A stretch of 28,020 nt of DNA from Mnemiopsis leidyi (Eukaryota; Ctenophora; Tentaculata; Lobata; Bolinopsidae): positions 24,348 to 52,367 of the forward strand of contig JH153203.1 in NCBI GenBank assembly GCA_000226015.1, written 5' to 3'. Below, piece by piece: positions 11,893 through 22,775 of the stretch (the first letter of the stretch is position 1; each line of letters starts with the position of its first letter). The position numbers and the translations under genes are program-made. The notes below the pieces were generated by a model that had not been told where the DNA came from, did not search any database, and worked only from the letters and a program-made list of their open reading frames with translations.

Positions 11893-11960
11893 AACACTGT
11901 TTTTTCGCGGGAAGTGAGCCGCGCGCACGCGTTGAACCGCCGCCTATTGCCATTGGCTTA
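11893..11960 (-). promoter_or_regulatory. Promoter-like GC block, copy 2 (E2F, NRF1, CCAAT)
   Basis: The E2F-like (11900-11913) and NRF1-like (11921-11931) sites are unchanged from copy 1, and a CCAAT on the minus strand (ATTGG at 11952-11956) is also present although its local sequence has been rearranged. The frame after the nearby minus-strand ATG is not conserved between the copies, so constraint here, if any, is on the control region and not on a shared protein. Confidence 0.45.
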
Positions 11961-12117
11961 AAAGTCATCACGTGGGGTGCTGCCCTACACTTACAGTGAG
12001 TCGTTGTTTGATGGGTCTGCAATCTGCATCCGTATCGCAGCAGACCATTTGGTGAGTTATCGTTTAAGTTTCGTTGTACCAGAGAAGTGGTGCCGTAATC
12101 AATGTACCTGCAATTAC

Positions 12118-12513
12118 TGAATTGCCATATAATAGCTTAACTTAACTGGGGTGCTTCAAACACTTGAAGGGAGACGGGAGTATCCTGGCTACACCGCTAT
12201 AAAGCTCATCAAACGTCAAAAGCTTAAGCCACCGATTGTAGTCTATCAAATGACTCCTTCACCTTGCTTGAGGCCCATCGTATCACAATACCCAGAGAAC
12301 TTATAAGGATTGTCGATTGAAGCCCTATTCACTGGGACGTTCAGATTTTGGCTCGTGCAGTCCTTAAAATGGCTACCGCTAGTCAGTATTGCAGCAGTAA
12401 AGTATGTCATTCATAACTTTATACAGGCATTGTGCAGAAGTCTTGTTTTAATTATGGAAAAACATCTCATCAAATTTAACTGACAGTATAGATTTTACAA
12501 ATTTATCTTCCTG
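12118..12513. other. Intergenic, nothing seen
   Basis: No open frame, repeat or RNA gene that I could support. Confidence 0.5.
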
Positions 12514-12771
12514 CTTTTGTTCTGCTTATCTATCAACCTATAGATTGCGTCCTTGTCGCCGGTTATCCCTAATTGACCTGCATCAACATTTAGTTAACTT
12601 CTATTGGATTTAATAATTTCTCGAAAAACTCAGAAACAAACTTTTGTTCTGCTTATCTATCAACCTATAGATTGCGTCCTCGTCGCTAATATAGTCACCT
12701 AGATTGACCTGCATCAACATTTAGTTAACTTCTATTGAATTTAATAATTTCTCGAAAAACTCAGAAACAAA
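12514..12771. repeat. Tandem duplication, 127-bp unit, two copies
   Basis: Copy 1 at 12514-12640 and copy 2 at 12641-12771 are adjacent and nearly identical. The main difference is a replaced stretch of about 15 nt after GATTGCGTCC. The close match indicates a recent event. No coding content. Confidence 0.93.
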
Positions 12772-13462
12772 CTTTTCACTATAGAATATCCTCGTGATTG
12801 CTTGTTAGTGATACGGTTGTGATATAACAATGATCAGGTGCTGTAAATGAGCTGGATTGCTGGTAGTTGCACGTGTAGTTCGGGCTAGAGGAAGACGCTG
12901 ATCTGAGGTATCCAGGTAAATTTATTTTCACATGTGTTGTACAAACGGTTGATTCAGACTCACAACCATCTGCATAATTTTTATCAGATATATTACCGAT
13001 ACAGCACGGCTGACGTCCATGGAATTAGTATTCAATCAGCTGCTGGGTGAATCTGCAGCTGAGTCCAATTAAACACGTGACTGTGCGTACATGTTATCAT
13101 ACGGGCACGGTGCATTTTCCTACTTATCGCAGAAAATATTTCCATCGTACTTAGATCATTCGTGTGTGATCGCTCCTTTTCTAAAAACACTGCTAAATCT
13201 TGCTCTCCTTTAGCGTGTGTTGCTCCATTGCCAAAAACATTGTTTGGTTTAATTCTAATTTTTATCTAACCATCCTTATTTGAATATCTTCAAATAACAA
13301 AGTACAAACCAACAAAATATTTACCTCTAATCTCTAGTCTTTTCAGACGCAAATTCTTCCGTACTATCCAAAACTTTTTGGTGTTTGGGACTTACGACCC
13401 CAGAATGTAGCTTTAAACGACGTTTTAAATATAGGGGCCTAACGTTCAGCTGTCCACCAGGA
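12772..13462. other. Intergenic, nothing seen
   Basis: AT-rich. Includes a short inverted motif (CAGCTGC and GCAGCTG) near 13036-13062. A 60-codon plus-strand open frame at 13385-13567 overlaps the antisense of the retroelement remnant below and is treated as its shadow. Confidence 0.5.
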
Positions 13463-13943
13463 TTAGACTGTGCCAGGTCTTTTGGCCAGTTGCCAGTTGT
13501 CACTCCAGGTCTTGTTGTAGCGACTGAGCCAGATAGTGTAGGAACCTTTCAGGGCCACCACTGCTGAATCGTTCAATGCCCTCTTCTTCTTAGCTCGGGG
13601 GATGTTCAAAAAGTTGAAAATTCTCGGGAGCGTATCGTGGTAGAACCCTCGACATCCAACTTCTACCGTAAAGAGATCTCCTTTCCAGCCTGCTGTCTCT
13701 ATTTCAACCAGTAGCTGTTCGTATCTCTTTAACTTCCGGGCTTTCTGATCCTCAAAGTTTTCACGTTTCCACAGGTCAGCTCTATCATGATGACTCGCCT
13801 GAGTGTTTCTGAATGTACCACCACAACAGGTCTGAGAGCTGTATTAACTATCTTTTGTGGAAATTATCTCGTCCTCTCATCCTCGTCAAATACCAATTTC
13901 CAATCATTGGCCTGTTCAAAGAAGTGGGGTTTTTCACGTAGGC
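13463..13943 (-). mobile_element. 3' end of a LINE-like reverse-transcriptase ORF (fossil)
   Basis: The minus strand encodes the region found C-terminal to the reverse transcriptase in many metazoan non-LTR-type RT proteins. Recognisable blocks, in order, are a DWKL segment followed by acidic residues, FPQKIVNTALRP, a VVVHSETLRRVIMIELT stretch (usual form VLWSxxxxxVIxxELTVPWEE), ENFEDQKARKLKRYEQLL, then GWKGDLFTVEVGCRGF and a lysine/arginine-rich helix ending at a stop near 13463. The RT catalytic part itself is not seen upstream, so this looks 5' truncated, as LINE copies usually are. The frame is broken at least twice. Family name below non-LTR level is not certain. Confidence 0.78.
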
Positions 13944-14676
13944 TAAGATTAAAATAACAAATGAGATGACATAAGATTACGGTAAGATTTAGTTAGCATA
14001 TCCCCGTAAATTAAACTGTCCATTAGAAGAAGAGCGAGCACATACCAGTCTGAATACTAACATCTCTCCCTCAGGAACTGTCAAACTGAAACCTGTTAGG
14101 TCATGCAGCATAACAGTAGCCTTGGATCACCTACATACCTTGTCTTGCCCCGTTAGCTGCAATGTTGTTATTGCCTTATTATAACTATAAGCTACGAAGA
14201 TGAACTTGTTAAGATGCTGATGACCGTTTCCTTAATTCCTAATCCAGGGTCCCAAATTGTGCAGTACCACAGTCTGCTTCACACACTAAGCCAGTACCAG
14301 CTCAGATACCTGAAATTACGTCCTCAATACGTTAGAAGTGCATTGGAATTTAAAAAGTAAGCAACCCGTACCCCCATAGTCTGCCTGTTGTTTTTCTTGT
14401 ATTGTTTCACTTTCAAGCTGTACATTTACTGATAAGTTTACTAGGATTGTGTTGTTTACATAGTATTGTACAATTGCATTTCACGGTTGCTTTCTTCCTG
14501 AAATTAAGAGCCTTGCTAAGGGTCAAACATCACGTTCTATACTTTGTTAAACTATACCTAGAAGATTCGTCTGCAAATGTCATAAGCCAGGCCTTCAATT
14601 TTCAAATTAATTCCTATCTTTGCCCTTATCAAAGCGAAACCCAAGCACAAATACAAATTTGAACCTACTAGCGGGA
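13944..14676. other. Intergenic, nothing seen
   Basis: Flanks the RT remnant on its 5' side but shows no readable RT domain on either strand. An 86-codon plus-strand frame at 14402-14662 has no recognisable features. Confidence 0.45.
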
Positions 14677-14926
14677 CCCCGTCCTCCGGCCGGTCGATCC
14701 TCCCTCTCACATTCTTTTTCATCATTCCTTCGCCCACTTTTCTCCCTCTTTCCTCCTCTACTTACTTTCCCTCTTCTCACTCCATCTCTCCTTTCTCTCG
14801 CCCGATCGCTTCTCCCATCTTCCCTCTAGTCTCCGTCCATTTTCTTCATCTTCCATTTTTCCTCCATACCTCTATAGTTCTCGTTTTTACCTAAGTCCTC
14901 CTTTCTTTCTCTTTCATCCCCTGTAG
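14677..14926 (+). other. Pyrimidine-rich tract, about 250 bp
   Basis: Strongly strand-biased: the plus strand is dominated by C and T with scattered A and only rare G for about 250 bases, made of TCC, CTTT and TCTC words without a fixed period. It ends in CCCTGTAG followed by AAAGTATG, which would read as a 3' splice acceptor on the plus strand. No downstream exon could be supported. Confidence 0.75.
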
Positions 14927-17652
14927 AAAGTATGTCGGAAGTAAGATTATAATGGATAGAAATAACACCGTAAGTAGGAGAAAACTGAACTATCTGCTTG
15001 TTTTACTTTTTAACTAACTGAAACTGTACAAATTAGATGGAAATGTACAATATCAATATTTCTTTGATGCGATGAACCGCCACCACTAAAATACCAGTTA
15101 CCATGACAACTAAAAAGTATCAGTACGATACTAGGACAGTATGCATTATGCTCGCAGTTGGGCCTCTGAAACTCCGGCAAGTAGAATCAAACATGGGCTT
15201 TCTCATTCTGCGCAGTTTAACGATCAGCGAAGAAGCGATGAGTTAAAATTGACTTCCATAGTCTCTTTATATGTCAACACAACACTTTCTATATACCTGT
15301 CAGTCCAAGAATGTTTGTGGAGCTTGGACTGAAATAAGTGCATTTTGTGTTGTTAAACTTAGAGCTGCATCCATATCAGGCCTGTAAGTAGTAAGTACGG
15401 CAGGTCAAGCCTACATGAACATTCAGACTTGGTTTGTTTAATTTCGGCGTGAACTGGTTTTGCTTGCTATCTCAGTTACGTTCACTTCTTTTTACCCGTT
15501 TTAACTTAAACTTGCGGAATTGATAAGCACTTCATTGCGCGATGTACTTCAGCTTTCTCTCTTCAATTTTGCGACAAGATAACGTCCTGTCGTACCGGCG
15601 TCTTGCTGCTAAGGCTGGTTACCGCGGGGCTTCACGCAAGGCAAGACCACGCCAAATCCGCGGACATTTTAATTATCAACTTCAAAGTAGCAAATTCTGT
15701 AAATGTCAACTTAATGGGCAGCGCTGTTTGATTTATCTGGCGTGCATATGGACGGCTATTTCCAGTTCTTCTCAGCGGTTGTAGTTGTTATTATGCTGTA
15801 GTTACAAGTAATGCTGAAGTTATCGTTTGATCTTTCATCTTGTCTCTGATACTGTGGGTTGATTTTGTCACAGAAACAGTATTCTTACTATTCTTAGCAG
15901 TTTGGGAAATGAACCAAAATTATTTTACATACAGTACCACTCCTTTTGCTTCGCATGGGGATGTGGCATGTGGCGTCTGTGGAGCGCCACTTTGAGATGA
16001 TGACGAAACTTTTGATTTACCCGAATAGCCGATACTGTGCTTATACTAGTACCAAATAGGTAGATGATATTTATCACTACATCCGTGATGACTACCTGGC
16101 CTCATGAGGTCATTGTTCTATTGTTCTAAGGATGGGAGAGCAGTCTCAATAAAACAATAGGATAATTTAAATTAATAATTAAACGATACCCTGGACATGA
16201 TACGTTGACGTAGCCTATCTACTTCTAGGTGCTCTGGTTGTTTTAGCGACAAAAGAGTCTCGATATGATGTCACATGATCTGTGCTGATTTGTCCGATAG
16301 TGAGACGGTCTACATACACCATGAGACGGTCTGATTAAACGATTATTGCGCTGCAGCTTATAAAACTACCGCTGAGTTGCTGAACACGTCATTTTCCATT
16401 TGTTTACAGCCACCTATTCGGTTGCACTGTTTTTTGACTGAGTTGATATCGTGCGATCAATTACAAGTGTTGTGTTTCACTCAAGTAAGTCTCCCAAACC
16501 TTCACCTCATAAGATGTTCTACATTTTGATCATTTTGGCCACAATTATTTTCAAATTTTGACATAGCAATTTAAATTTTTCGACTATTTGACCATCAGTT
16601 TTATATTAGTTACAGTCTTAACACTGTTTTTCCGGCATTTGGTAAATCAATCCACATGCTCGATAATTCTGTCCATTAACATCACTATAATATCAATCTA
16701 TAGACAGTGACTAGTACAGTTATAATCATACCCATATTCTGTAAGAATATGGGTTTTTTTACTAATTTTCAACAGGTTTTTACTTCATTATCCATCTTAA
16801 TTAATCTATATAGAGCAATAACACTGTTTGCCTTTCATAGAACATAATAGAATATTCTTAGATGATAATTATATGTTATGCTGTTTTAACGGGGGACTGT
16901 GTCCTCAAACAATACCGGTACAAACGATAACCTGTGAGTAAGGATAATCTTACATGCTGTGTTGAAGTCAGTGACAACCATAAAGACGTTCAATGTTCAT
17001 GAGAGTACAGCTCGGGGGCTAGGGGCGGTTAAAAATTTAGATTCCACGGCCAGCGCCCAGCGCGGATAATGATTTAAATGGTCACAGATAGACATAGACA
17101 GTTAACAAAAAGATCGTGATCAGTATTGGGTTGATTCATTAATACTTCTTGTACTTCAAAGCTCCCAGTATAGCTATTACTATCAGCTATCAGTATTAGC
17201 TATCAGAATTAGCCCGATTTAACTAACCAGGCTTCATATTTCATTATTAGGTTCGGTAATTTAGTGTCATTTGTAGTTCAATTTAGGATAAAGACGAACT
17301 GACTAAGACTATGGCTTACTGGAATTTGCTCCAAGGTCAATGATCAACAATTTGACCATGGCAAGTACTGATAACCCGAGATTGTCTCTGTGGTCATTGT
17401 CAGAATATTTTGCACAAAAATTCTTTTAAGATCGCACAAAAAATTGGCTCAAATTTGGGTAAACACAATTTTTAGTCGAGTGTTTGAATGTGCAACAGAG
17501 CAAACTCATCATGTCCACAAGTCGTTCCTTTTTGCTTCCCTTAACTCCCTTAACGGTTTTGTGTTACTTTTGTTGCTGGCACGCCTATTGATTTTACGTC
17601 AACTGCTCTTCCAATAATCCCCCGATTAATATTTAAGCTCTGTTAATCCGTT
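14927..17652. other. Intergenic, no supportable gene
   Basis: Contains a 10-bp-stem hairpin at 15300-15332, a CpG-richer patch at about 15540-15670 with an 80-codon ATG-started frame (15542-15784) of unknown identity, repeated GAGACGGTCT words at 16300-16340, a 10-bp hairpin followed by seven T at 16731-16760, and TAGCTATCAG words near 17170-17210. Confidence 0.45.
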
Positions 17653-17745
17653 AATCATCAGGTTACTATCTTCTCTTTCCGGTCGAGTTCCTTGAGCATT
17701 GCTCAAGGAACTCGACCGGAAAGAGAAGATAGTAACCTGATGATT
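17653..17745. repeat. Perfect 93-bp palindrome (46-bp arms, 1-nt centre)
   Basis: Every base of the left arm 17653-17698 pairs with the right arm 17700-17745 around a single T at 17699; the first mismatch is 17652 versus 17746. I checked the pairing base by base. The arms carry no tandem repetition and are of mixed composition. Such a structure could be a foldback mobile element, a hairpin RNA source, or an inverted-join artefact of sequencing or cloning. Confidence 0.97.
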
Positions 17746-19074
17746 GTGAGCAACCAGACGCCGTATGAAAGCTTATTTGCATTGAGGGAATCAAATGTAA
17801 CAAATTTCCTGGAAGTAAAAAGGCTGCAGTTTAATTCTAGACTCAGTTCATTTAAAAACAGCTTGCCCGACTTGCTTGTTTTGATACTGGACGAACCCCC
17901 ACCCGCTGCCTATAGCTGCAGTTAGTCAAATTCCCTGGTAGGATCTACCAAGGAGTTAGCTGTAGCTAAAGTCAGTGGCTGTTCACTGTTCAGTCATCTG
18001 ATAATCAAACCAGACAGACAAACCAAAAGTAACAAGTCAATCAATATAATTGGTTATAGTGATATTCATGTTTAATCATATATATATTGTATGGAATTAA
18101 ACCATCTAAAGGGCTGGAATGGAGACGGTGACTGACGGGCAACTGTCGTTACCGTTTTGGTTTACATTAAATGAGACGTTTAAAGCTACTTTAAATCAAT
18201 CGTTAGTTGTAATTTGCTTTTAGTTGATTTATTTTGATGAAATTAAAATAGTTAGACAGAACATTCATGTGGGAAAAATGTGATGTCCAGATTGTAGATG
18301 ATCAATTTGCAGGTACATATTTATATTATCGTGGGTTCCGTCCAGGCTCAATATTCTTTACACTCATGTCAATATGTTCGTATAACACATCCTCTTGATC
18401 CAATAAAGGAAGTTGGAGACAAAACATTGCGGACACAATTTTTCTTTTATGCCTTTTGTGTCATAGTTATATCATTTTATATTTCACTTTAAAATTCATT
18501 TCATTTCATTTTTCATTTTATCTTATTTTGTGTCTATATCTTTCGGTAATATAGTTCGGTATAGTTTCGTGATGAAGCTTTTGTAAAAGACAAATTGATC
18601 AACAATTATTCCATGTCTCAAAACTTCAGCCAGTCTATTATGCGGCTAATAAACAATCGGCCAACCTTAACTTATTGCTTAGACTTATTTCAGTTCTACT
18701 TCAAACATATTATTGGCAGTCAGGACAATATGGTAATGTAACAACCTTACGTAACTATTGTTAGTGCATCAACTGTTGTCATTAATAGGAGTGATTATGA
18801 AATATTGTCAGATTGTTAATGTCACAACATTATTTCCAGTTCTAGATTCTTTCGGGTCTTTCCTAGGAAACTTTGGTACACCACTGTAAAAAAGTTTTGG
18901 CTGTAGGATTCCTACTTTAATTAAAAATCTTTCTAACCGAAATTTTTCTGACAAACGCTATTCATTTATTCAAATACCATATCTTTGCAAATTTAAGTTT
19001 TTTCGAATAACACTATGGCTTTCGTCTAGAATTAGACGTTATTTTGCGGTTTAGAACTAATTTTTTCGTCTAGA
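17746..19074. other. Intergenic, nothing seen
   Basis: AT-rich. Short open frames only, including 17692-17925, which runs out of the palindrome and has no ATG at its start. A TTTCATTTCATTT run is near 18490-18520. Confidence 0.5.
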
Positions 19075-19262
19075 AAAGTAGAAACTGATGCGATTTTCCT
19101 GTTTGAAACTGATGTTTCGGTCAGTAAATGATGTTTCGGTTAAAAACTGAGGTTTCAGATTACATATCGATGTTATTTTCCGGCTAAAAACTGATGTTTC
19201 GGCCAAAAATTGATGGCCGCAAAAAATCGATTCCAACCGAAAAATACTTCTGGCCGAAATTT
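19075..19262. repeat. Degenerate tandem array, about 20-bp unit
   Basis: Loosely repeated AAAACTGATGTTTCGG-type words with insertions between them, about seven to nine recognisable copies. The last copies change to GGCCAAAAATTGATGG. The minus-strand open frame through it (19057-19395) gains its length from this simple sequence. Confidence 0.65.
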
Positions 19263-19766
19263 TTGAAATAGTTCTAATAGTCCTATGGTCGCCATGTCGA
19301 TTGGGACCACCAATGGCAGTACTGTCCTCATCAACCTTGGCGTCAATGGAACATCCATTAACCATTTGCTCCATTGAGTGGATCCATTGCTCCACTCGCC
19401 CAACTATATGACCCTTTTACCGAAACTTAATTTTTTAATAACGATTTTACTCATTTTCTTCGCTTTTGCAACGACTTTTGTTGTAAAATGGCTTTATTTG
19501 ATAATAAGGACAAAAAGAGTTGAGATAATCATTCATGTTGATGCCACAACGGTGTTAAACCACACTTATATGCCTTTCCATTAATCCATTATCAAAGTAT
19601 CGACGAAGTATAGTTTTTAAATAGAACTTTTGTACAGTACTGAATACAGCAATCAGTATATAAATAAAACCATCATTCTAGGACAAGACAGACCAACCAC
19701 GTACTGCACACATCGTGTTGGACTTGGAGTTGTGTAATTGTGTAATACCTTGCCCGCCTTGAATTT
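19263..19766. other. Intergenic, nothing seen
   Basis: Contains two related CCATTG/GCTCCA words near 19355-19395 forming a weak local repeat. No supportable gene. Confidence 0.5.
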
Positions 19767-19837
19767 TATAGTACCTATTATAGTACCTATTATAGTACCT
19801 ATTATAGTACCTATTATAGTCTGTACCTATAGTCTGT
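19767..19837. repeat. 13-bp minisatellite
   Basis: About four tandem copies of TATAGTACCTATT with a degenerate tail (CTGTACCTATAGTCTG). Copies are identical up to 19820, suggesting recent expansion. Confidence 0.92.
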
Positions 19838-22496
19838 TTTATTCTGTTGAATGTTACAGAATCAACCAACTCAACTGATGAACCCGTTCCGACCTTACCA
19901 TTCGCTTGTTACTAATTTTTTTCCCGTAAATTTATTGTAAACTATGAGCATTTCCAGTCACCGCTGCTCAAACTCTTCTACTTTGTCTATATCTTAACCA
20001 CAGTAAACTGTCACAACACAGTTTTGGTTATCCCACCACCGATAGCTTATTGGTTGTTTCTATAGTTGGTATAGATGTAATCTCTCTCCCTCATGGGGAT
20101 TCAAACAGTTGGTTTTCACATGATCAACTCCTTGAGTGATGTGCGGGAGTACATTAATTATAGGTACATTGCTTGTTAATGGACGTGATCGTCGGCTTAT
20201 TTATGTTTTCACAGAGGCCTCTACTAAGTGTAAACGTTGGAACTAACTAAGATCTTCAGCCGCTCTGCGGTCACGCAAACTTAACTGCAGTGATAATTGT
20301 TACATGTGTATCGTCCTGTAGCTTTGACAGGAACAGTGATAATCATGACATCTGCATTCCTCTCACAGGATTTGTCATTATGATAAGCTGGAGAGCAGCC
20401 TTAGCCAAGCGAATCAACAATATAAATATGTCAGATTGCCCCCAAATATGCTAATATTTGTCCGCCTTTGACAATTTGCAATCCTCTGCGTGGGTATCCC
20501 TATCTAATTATTTAAGTTGTTTTTCTCTACATATTTGTTCCTTCTTAAGTTCATAGATTTCGTAGAATGTGATCTTGATCTAATTTTTTTTCTCAATAAC
20601 AAATTTCAGCAACATCAACGCCATTCATTTTCTGTACCATCTTTGAAGCGTTCTCGGTCTCTAAAAACACATCAAGATTTTGATTTTTATAAATTTTTCA
20701 ACTGTATTTGGTTACTCGACGACTGTAGATTGAACGTAAAAAGAAAACGGCGCTCTTTATCGTTTTACCACCTTGGAAAAGAAATTTTAATTGGAATTAT
20801 GCTCAGTACTGTACTGCATTCCTTTGGTAAGTCAGGTTGGCTGCCCAAATAATTATTGATCAAGCCTAGCAATTGTCCTAATTTCGGCACTAATGATCCA
20901 ACAGCGCTACCGGTTCACTCTAACCTGCCATTGTTTATAAGCGCGGTTTCCGGTGCTTGTTTTTGTCGATACATGTGGCCGCCTTATGGTGTGTATTTTG
21001 TGTAGGCGCTAGGACATGTGTCATCTCTTTCAATTATACGGCTGGTTCTATCGCCTGTCACTTCATTTACGAATTACAATAATGCTATGCAATTGAACTT
21101 GAATAACCTATTGTGATGATTTGAAGAATCTGCTGCCTGCCTTCCAAGAATTCTACATAAAACCGTCCGCCCTCTTCCGTTGATTAAGAGATTTTCAAAC
21201 CGGTATAATGATAATGCGTATTGTGTATGACATGCTGAGGGTACGCTGAGTCTACGGGCTTCACTGAAAAACCGTACCGATATCGCGACCTTCTTCTAGC
21301 GACTGCAATTATCCGGTTTTCCAGCAAAAATGTTTTTTATCTACTAAATTCACCACGCCAGTCCTTCAGGTTAAGTACATGTTTAACCATTTTGTTCATT
21401 TGGTGCAAACTACATGATGCATATGTCAAATACTTGTAGCGTTAACGCCGCGTGGCGTGAGTTAAAATAAATATCGACTTTGATGTTAGCTGATGCTTTT
21501 TTCAAATGATTGTTGACCGCTTGACTTGACAGTGCTGACACAGACACCAGTAATGGTATAGCTTATTGAGTTTTTGTTGATATGTTTTCTGGTATTTGGT
21601 TTGTCCGTCAAAGGTTTTCCACTAAAAATTTGCTTCAAAAAACACAAGCAAAATTTCTCGGAGAATTAAGTCAGAATCTTTATCGATTTAGTTTACACCG
21701 CAAACGTAACATTTTACAGTGTGTTTGTTACGTGTAACTGTAAATGATTGAATCAGATTTCGGTTTCGAAAATTATTTTGGGAAATAATCGATCATCATC
21801 GATTATTTTCCAAACTCATCTAAATCCATATGCCAGACAATTTCCTAAGAAATTGCAAAATAAAGATATTAGTTTATCGCAATACATTTGACTTATGGGC
21901 TGACTTATTTAATTTAATGTTATTGAACATCAGTGTAGTGTCACGTTTGCATCAAAAGATTGACTTAAATGGCTATTAAAGTACAAAAAAAGGAATCATT
22001 GCTAACATTTTAAACTCGGCTGAAACCTTGCTGGTCAAAAGTCTCTTGATTAAATCTCCGCGTCAAGATCCATCAGACTTTCAACTTTCTATCGGAAAAC
22101 TTATCACAGATAAGGTAACTCAGTAAAACTCTGTATTATCTTGAGAAATGAGCTGTGATTTGCCACGCCTAGCCAGTAGCCATCAGGCATCAACTCTTAT
22201 ATCGCAACAAATAACATTATCAATCACAAATAACAAGATTGCGTTAAACCAAATCTGTGATTTAGTAGTGCGTTGGATCACCCACAAATTCCATTCCAAG
22301 TTGTCCGGTTGTTGCTCAATCGCAGCTGGTTTGCTTCCTGTACCTTTCAGTTCTATGATCTGTTGTATCGTCACTTACTCTATTTACTTCTTTTACGTGT
22401 TGCAAATGTCTAGATATCATTAGACTTATATGATTGTAATATCGTATCGATATCGACAGTTAAAGGTGACACAGTCATGTGTTGCAGTATCAAGCA
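19838..22496. other. Intergenic upstream of gene B
   Basis: Holds only short unassigned open frames. The longest, 20517-20852 on the plus strand, lacks an ATG at its start and looks AT-driven. The frame 22148-22423 has an ATG and a hydrophobic C-terminal half, but no family resemblance or splice evidence. A hairpin with loop CATC lies at 21781-21811 (stem around AATAATCGAT). 5' UTR exons of gene B could be hidden here. Confidence 0.45.
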
Positions 22497-22758
22497 TTTT
22501 AGTGTAGTTTATCAGTTTTAGTGTAGTTTATCAGTTTTAGTGTAGTTTATCAGTTTTAGTGTACTTTATCAGTTTTAGTGTAGTTTATCAGTTTTAGTGT
22601 AGTTTATCAGTTTTAGTGTACTTTATCAGTTTTAGTGTAGTTTATCAGTTTTAGTGTAGTTTATCAGTTTTAGTGTACTTTATCAGTTTTAGTGTACTTT
22701 ATCAGTTTTAGTGTACTTTATCAGTTTTAGTGTAGTTTATCAGTTTTAGTGTACTTTA
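22497..22758. repeat. 19-bp minisatellite at the 5' end of gene B
   Basis: Fourteen tandem copies (the last truncated) of TTTTAGTGTAGTTTATCAG, ending 17 nt before the start codon of gene B. Copies differ almost only at one base, GTAG versus GTAC, in the order G G G C G G C G G C C C G C. Copies 2-10 thus form three repeats of a GGC triplet, a 57-bp higher-order unit. Confidence 0.96.
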
Positions 22759-22775
22759 AAATCACAATCGTTTAG

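Larger units (their letters stand above)
10846..12117. repeat. Direct duplication, copy 2 (about 1.27 kb)
   Basis: Starts at the gap edge and matches 9004-10371 in the same orientation, ending around the GTAATCAA/TGTACC block. Differences include many single-base changes, small tandem insertions and a replacement of the copy 1 segment at about 9750-9940. It may be a second haplotype placed in tandem by the assembler, or a real segmental duplication; sequence alone does not decide. Confidence 0.93.

Noticed and set aside
12017-12050. Possible conserved first exon ATGGGTCTG up to a GGTGAGTT donor in both duplication copies
   Set aside because: The two copies reach the donor in different phases (40 nt versus 41 nt from the ATG), so a shared coding exon is unlikely.
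16731-16760. 10-bp hairpin followed by seven T, resembling an intrinsic bacterial terminator
   Set aside because: The window is eukaryotic and no gene ends here. One such hairpin is expected by chance in long AT-rich DNA.
19057-19395. 112-codon minus-strand frame
   Set aside because: The first codon is GTG, and much of the frame is the degenerate 20-bp array. No recognisable domain.
22148-22423. 91-codon ATG-started frame with a hydrophobic C-terminal half
   Set aside because: No family resemblance, no splice or promoter context, and a length expected by chance. Not refuted, only unsupported.
22497-22758. CRISPR-like array
   Set aside because: Repeats are head-to-tail with no spacers, and the genome is animal.
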